From an uncultured Clostridia bacterium (GTDB lineage Bacteria; Bacillota; Clostridia; Oscillospirales; Ruminococcaceae): a DNA stretch of 9,013 bases. Shown piece after piece: positions 6,265 to 9,013 of this stretch. Position 1 is the first letter of the stretch, and each line of letters begins with the position of its first letter. The DNA lies in assembly GCA_937894185.1 (NCBI GenBank), contig CALCSA010000047.1:1-9013 (forward strand). The letters are read 5' to 3'. Both the position numbers and the translations under genes were made by a program. A model generated the notes under the pieces. It was given only the letters and a program-made list of their open reading frames with translations. It was not told the origin of the DNA and searched no databases.

Positions 6265-6374
6265 GCCAAATAAATTAAACAATTTAAGGTTGACAGTTAT
6301 TCATTTCATACAGCACCTGTAATCCGAATTTGAAACATTCAATGAACCTTCCATCATTTTAAGAATTCAATCTG

Positions 6375-6406
6375 TTCCGGAGCACCGGAAAAATTGCCAA
6401 TGCTCC
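6375..6406. repeat. Two overlapping, mutually exclusive inverted repeats
   Basis: TTCCGG-AGCA-CCGGAA (6375-6390) is a tight tetraloop hairpin. GGAGCA (6379-6384) can instead pair with TGCTCC (6401-6406). Neither has a T tract on either strand. They lie between the terminator of the YheO-like gene and the synthase promoter, outside any predicted transcript. The rest of the gene-free stretch 6265-6436 shows nothing else I can name. Confidence 0.35.
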
Positions 6407-6436
6407 CAACTCGCCCACCGTCAATTCCCGCAGCGC

Positions 6437-6471
6437 AAAAACACCCACCCGGCATCACCGGATGGGTGTTT
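6437..6471 (-). terminator. Intrinsic terminator of the permease/YheO-like operon
   Basis: AAACACCCACCCGG (6439-6452) pairs with CCGGATGGGTGTTT (6458-6471) with one mismatch around a CATCA loop. On the minus strand the stem runs into TTTTT. It starts 15 bp past the stop codon at 6486. Confidence 0.9.
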
Positions 6472-6485
6472 GTTGATGGAATCAT

Positions 6486-7061
6486 CTATGACATTTTTTT
6501 GAGATACCGGTACACGGTGGGGGCGGAAACTCCCAGCCGGTCGGCCACGCAGTTGACTGCGCCCTTTACCTGAAAGATTCCCGCTTCCTCCAAGGCTGCC
6601 ACGGCCAGCTTCTTTTCCCGCACCGGCAGGCTTGGAATATCCCGGTCCGGCAGCAGGCGGTCCAGCTCCTGATCCACCAGATCCTCCAGCCCCTTCCCTG
6701 CAGCGGGAGGTGTCAGTCCCAGCGAGACAAGGACTTCCCCCAGACTTGCGTAAACATCCAGCAGAGAGCCGTAGTTTCGGCGCAAGGTCAGCAGGCCGGT
6801 CAGTCGGCCCTCCTGATCCCGCAGAAAGTATGCTGCACCGGAGCGGTCGGAGCTTTCGATCCAATCCCGCCCCTGAGCAACCGCTTTTTTCAGCCGGGGA
6901 GGAAGAACGTAAAGATCATCCGCCCGCCGCCCGTCCATGCCATGACAAACCACGATATAACGCTCTTCTATCATATCCACCAGAGCTACTTCCACAGCTT
7001 CCCCTAACGCAGCGCCCAGAAAATAGGCCAAGGGAACCAGATCACGCAGGTCCAGCTTCAT
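6486..7061 (-). CDS. YheO-like (PAS-like plus HTH) transcriptional regulator
   Basis: Cytoplasmic DNA-binding regulator, 191 residues, of the YheO/DauR type. Residues about 1-110 are the YheO-like PAS-related sensing domain (LVPLAYFLGAALGEAVEVAL, then GRLTGLLTLRRNYG). Residues about 147-190 form the C-terminal helix-turn-helix: EKKLAVAALEEAGIFQVKGA, then VADRLGVSAPTVYRYLKKM, the characteristic pattern of this family. It is a little shorter than most members (about 210-240). The ATG at 7061 lies inside the end of the permease gene: AAGGAGG (7068-7074), six bases upstream, is part of the permease's last codons, so translation is probably coupled. Such regulators often sit beside the transport genes they control. 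Control of the permease by purine availability is an inference; the ligand is unknown. Confidence 0.9.
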   Translation of the reverse strand: MKLDLRDLVPLAYFLGAALGEAVEVALVDMIEERYIVVCHGMDGRRADDLYVLPPRLKKAVAQGRDWIESSDRSGAAYFLRDQEGRLTGLLTLRRNYGSLLDVYASLGEVLVSLGLTPPAAGKGLEDLVDQELDRLLPDRDIPSLPVREKKLAVAALEEAGIFQVKGAVNCVADRLGVSAPTVYRYLKKMS

Positions 7062-8388
7062 TTTTGGCCTCCTTAGCCTCTTGAGGCTTAGGAAGAATTT
7101 GATTGAGGAGAATAGCCGCCAAAGTAGCGATTACCACAGAGGAGCTGCCGAACACAGTGGTGACCCAAGCTGGGAAGCCGCCCAGACATCCGGGTACAGA
7201 GGTGACGCCTACGCCCAGAGCCACGGCCAGCCCTACCACCGCCACGTTGCGGGGAGACAGTCCGTCAGAGGTAATCATGCGCATTCCGGTCATCGTAATG
7301 GTGGCGAAAACAGAAATGGTAGCACCGCCGATGACACTTTGAGGAATGGTGGTAAGGGCAGAGGCAAATTTGGGAATAAAGCCTGCTACCAACAGCACTC
7401 CCGACGCAAAGAGGAATACCATCTTGTTAACCACGCGGTTAACGGTAATAATCCCTACGTTCTGGCTGTAAGAAGCAGTGGGCAGAGCGCCGAAGAAAGC
7501 GCCAATCACACTGCCCAATCCCTGAGCCATAATGCCGCCGGAAAGCTCCCGGTCGGTGGGGACCCTGTCCATGCCGCCCAAGGTGGTGGAGCTCAGGTCT
7601 CCAATGGTCTGGACGGAGTTGACAACATACATAATCGCCATGGAAATACAGGCAGAAACGTTAAACTTCAGGCCAAAGTGCAGGGGAGCTACCACTTGGA
7701 AGTAAGGGGCCGACCGCACAGAATCAAAGTTAATCATTCCCATAGCCAGAGCTACCACATAGCCTGCGACCATACCGATCAGAATGGCTGCCAGCTTGGC
7801 GGTTCCCTTGGTAAAGTGGTTAAAGAAAATGACTACTGCCAAAGTGATTATGGCTACCAGCCAGTTTTGAGGACTTCCGAAGCTGTCGCTTCCGGCTCCG
7901 CCCGCCATATACCGCACCGCGGTGGGATACAGGGAAAGACCAATGGTAAAGATGACGGTTCCGGTTACCAGAGGCGGAAAAAACACCCGCAGCTGCTTCA
8001 GAAAGATTCCAAAGATTATGGCAACCATCCCGCCGACGATTTGAGCGCCCAAAATAGTGGGAAGGTCAAACTGCCCGCCGATCGCCAGCAAAGTGGGCAC
8101 ATAGGCAAAACTCACACCCATGATCACCGGCAGTCCTGCGCCTACCCGTCCGAGAGGGTACAACTGAAGCAAGGTTGTCAAAGCTGTAATCAGCAGAGAC
8201 ACCTGAACCATAATAGTCCGGTCGCCTCCTTCCAGACCGCAGGTATTGGATACCAGAAGTGCCGGGGTTACCACACCTACAATGGCCGCAACCACATGCT
8301 GCATTCCCAGCGGGACCACCTGACCCAGAGGAGGTACGCCCTCCATCTGAAACAGAGAACCCTTGTTTGCCACAACACTCTCCTTCAT
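7042..8388 (-). CDS. NCS2-family nucleobase (xanthine/uracil-type) permease
   Basis: Inner-membrane nucleobase transporter of the NCS2/NAT family, 448 residues from the chosen start, with many hydrophobic helices (the family has 14). Family landmarks are PPLGQVVPLGMQHVVAAIVG in helix 1, PVIMGVSFAYVP in helix 3, FPPLVTGTVIFTIGLSLYP, IGDLSSTTLGG in helix 8, and FGALPTASYSQNVGIITVNR in helix 10. The helix-8 acidic residue (Glu in XanQ/UraA) is Gln260 here, and the NAT signature QNxGxxxxT has Asn317 in place of Thr. The exact substrate is therefore less certain; xanthine or another oxidised purine is the best guess. The ATG at 8388 has only a weak AAGG-type site about 10 bases upstream; an in-frame ATG at 8469 lies upstream of the predicted promoter and is discounted. 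It overlaps the YheO-like regulator gene by 20 bp. Confidence 0.92.
   Translation of the reverse strand: MKESVVANKGSLFQMEGVPPLGQVVPLGMQHVVAAIVGVVTPALLVSNTCGLEGGDRTIMVQVSLLITALTTLLQLYPLGRVGAGLPVIMGVSFAYVPTLLAIGGQFDLPTILGAQIVGGMVAIIFGIFLKQLRVFFPPLVTGTVIFTIGLSLYPTAVRYMAGGAGSDSFGSPQNWLVAIITLAVVIFFNHFTKGTAKLAAILIGMVAGYVVALAMGMINFDSVRSAPYFQVVAPLHFGLKFNVSACISMAIMYVVNSVQTIGDLSSTTLGGMDRVPTDRELSGGIMAQGLGSVIGAFFGALPTASYSQNVGIITVNRVVNKMVFLFASGVLLVAGFIPKFASALTTIPQSVIGGATISVFATITMTGMRMITSDGLSPRNVAVVGLAVALGVGVTSVPGCLGGFPAWVTTVFGSSSVVIATLAAILLNQILPKPQEAKEAKNEAGPA
7068..7074 (-). promoter_or_regulatory. Ribosome binding site of the YheO-like gene inside the permease CDS
   Basis: AAGGAGG on the minus strand, six bases before the ATG at 7061 and formed by the last codons of the permease (KEA of AKEAKNEAGPA). 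It explains the 20-bp gene overlap and implies translational coupling. Confidence 0.85.
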
Positions 8389-8428
8389 GTTAACACACCC
8401 TTCGTCAATAATGGGGGTCGCTGTTTCT

Positions 8429-8457
8429 ATGATACACCCATAAAAAAATAATTGCAA
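8429..8457 (-). promoter_or_regulatory. Promoter of the permease/YheO-like operon
   Basis: On the minus strand, TTGCAA (plus 8452-8457) is spaced 17 bases from TATCAT (plus 8429-8434). The predicted start near 8422 leaves a leader of about 33 bases. That is too short for a purine riboswitch, and no riboswitch-like conserved sequence was seen there or further upstream. Confidence 0.6.
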
Positions 8458-8569
8458 TAATTTTATCAATTAGCTTGTGATGAAAATATCGAACTAAATT
8501 TGTTTGTTTTGACCATAATAATTTTTTTGCTTATTTTAAATAGTAAAATCACCGTAAACCCTTATTGTA

Positions 8570-8612
8570 ATAATATTTTTTAGATATAAATATTATTTGT
8601 TAGATAATATTT
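8570..8612. repeat. Three-arm AT-rich repeat upstream of the permease promoter
   Basis: ATAATATTT occurs at 8570-8578 and 8604-8612 as a direct repeat, and its exact complement AAATATTAT lies between them at 8588-8596. The middle arm could pair with either neighbour (loops of 9 and 7 bases). TTAGATA also recurs at 8580-8586 and 8600-8606, 20 bp apart. It lies 110-160 bp upstream of the permease promoter in very AT-rich, gene-free DNA (8458-8698). It is a possible cluster of protein-binding sites; chance is not excluded at this composition. Confidence 0.45.
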
Positions 8613-8698
8613 TATCACCTAATTCTACATAGTGGGACAAAATCAGAGAGTTTCTTCCCTGCCTGCTGCCGCAATAAATCAGCAAAATATAAACGCAC

Positions 8699-8728
8699 AA
8701 AAAAACGCCCCCGTTAAAAAGGGCGTTT
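8699..8728 (-). terminator. Intrinsic terminator of the PH-domain gene
   Basis: AAACGCCC (8703-8710) and GGGCGTTT (8721-8728) are perfect 8-bp arms around a 10-base loop, followed on the minus strand by seven T residues (8705-8699). It lies 40 bp past the stop of the PH-domain gene. Confidence 0.92.
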
Positions 8729-8768
8729 CCCGCAGATTTTTTCAAATCATCCTATCAAAAATGGCGCT

Positions 8769-9013
8769 TTACCGCGCGGAACTAAAAAATACATTCACCA
8801 AACGGCGAGCCTCCTCCTCCGCAAGTCCGGGCATCTGCATCCGGCCTCCGGGAGCCACAATCACCAGCGAACACAGCTTCTTGTACCGGTGAATCGGAGA
8901 GGAGCGCAGGGAGAGAAACTGAATGTTCTCAAAGGGTATGGTGCGCGCCGCCTGCCGGAATACTCCGGTGGAAAGGACAAAGCGGTCCTCCTTGATTTCC
9001 AGCGAAAGACGCC
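8769..9013 (-). CDS. Bacterial PH-domain protein, C-terminal part (5' end outside window)
   Basis: 80 codons and a TAA stop are visible; the start lies beyond the right edge. The readable frame includes RLSLEIKEDRFVLSTGVFRQ, then RTIPFENIQFLSLRSSPIHR and KKLCSLVIVAPGG. This is the pattern of the bPH2 (YdbS/YdbT-like) domain, where a strand with IPxxxIQ precedes a short Arg-containing turn and another strand. Members usually carry two or more membrane helices before this domain; those would be in the missing part. The visible tail (AEEEARRLVNVFFSSAR) is the domain's closing helix. Function is unknown for most of the family. A strong terminator follows at 8699-8728. Confidence 0.65.
   Translation of the reverse strand, partial: RLSLEIKEDRFVLSTGVFRQAARTIPFENIQFLSLRSSPIHRYKKLCSLVIVAPGGRMQMPGLAEEEARRLVNVFFSSAR

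Noticed and set aside
7081..8451. Long plus-strand open frame (456 codons) opposite the permease, and similar long frames opposite the kinase and EutH-like genes (15-1022, 1245-2249)
   Set aside because: They mirror the real minus-strand genes, are rich in His, Gln, Asn and Gly without recognisable domains, and have no ribosome binding sites. They are codon-bias shadows.
8451..8458. ATTGCAAT, shared with both arms of the operator-like repeat at 2281-2311
   Set aside because: It is a single 8-bp palindromic word lying on the permease -35 box in AT-rich DNA, without the flanking CAAC/GTTG bases. Coincidence is the simpler explanation.
8388..8640. Purine riboswitch or other structured leader before the nucleobase permease
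   Set aside because: The predicted leader is only about 33 bases and I see none of the conserved purine-riboswitch core sequences. The upstream AT-rich DNA lies before the promoter.
8632..8892. Plus-strand open frame of 86 codons at the right end
   Set aside because: It runs through the strong minus-strand terminator and antisense to the PH-domain gene, with no ribosome site.
1..9013. CRISPR array, tRNA or rRNA genes, insertion sequence, phage or toxin-antitoxin genes
   Set aside because: No regularly spaced repeats, cloverleaf-like sequences, transposase motifs or other signs were found on either strand.

Overview
The window looks like chromosomal DNA of an anaerobic gut-type Firmicute, probably a moderately GC-rich Clostridia member of the Oscillospiraceae/Ruminococcaceae kind. 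This is an inference. It rests on strong AAGGAGG-type ribosome binding sites, GC-rich genes separated by very AT-rich intergenic DNA, compact intrinsic terminators, a Re-type citrate synthase-like enzyme and an HD-GYP protein. There is no insertion sequence, phage gene, CRISPR array, tRNA or rRNA.

Layout, left to right. (1) 1-3452, minus strand: a DeoR-family regulator gene, then a 447-bp intergenic stretch, then a EutH-family permease and a glycerol kinase-like FGGY kinase that runs off the left edge. The permease/kinase pair has a clear promoter whose predicted start site abuts a perfect 12-bp inverted repeat, the likely operator. (2) 3642-4718, plus strand: a single HD-GYP-domain gene with its own sigma-A-type promoter. 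The metal-binding His of its HD motif is Tyr. (3) A bidirectional terminator separates it from the convergent gene at 4798-6153, a homocitrate/2-isopropylmalate synthase-superfamily enzyme best matching Re-type citrate synthases, with its own promoter. (4) 6486-8388, minus strand: an NCS2 xanthine/uracil-type permease overlapping by 20 bp a YheO-like regulator, closed by an intrinsic terminator. (5) 8389-8768: an AT-rich region with a three-arm repeat and a strong terminator. (6) 8769-9013: the C-terminal end of a bacterial PH-domain protein, cut by the right edge.

The main functional story is a small substrate-uptake module: regulator, EutH-like transporter and FGGY kinase. No other eut gene is in view, and the kinase has Gly where glycerol kinase has its substrate-binding Arg. 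The substrate is therefore probably a small polyol or amino alcohol other than glycerol, and this pairing is the best candidate here for something undescribed. The permease-YheO pair is a second transport/regulation unit, probably for purines. The Re-citrate synthase-like gene would feed a partial TCA route to 2-oxoglutarate and glutamate.
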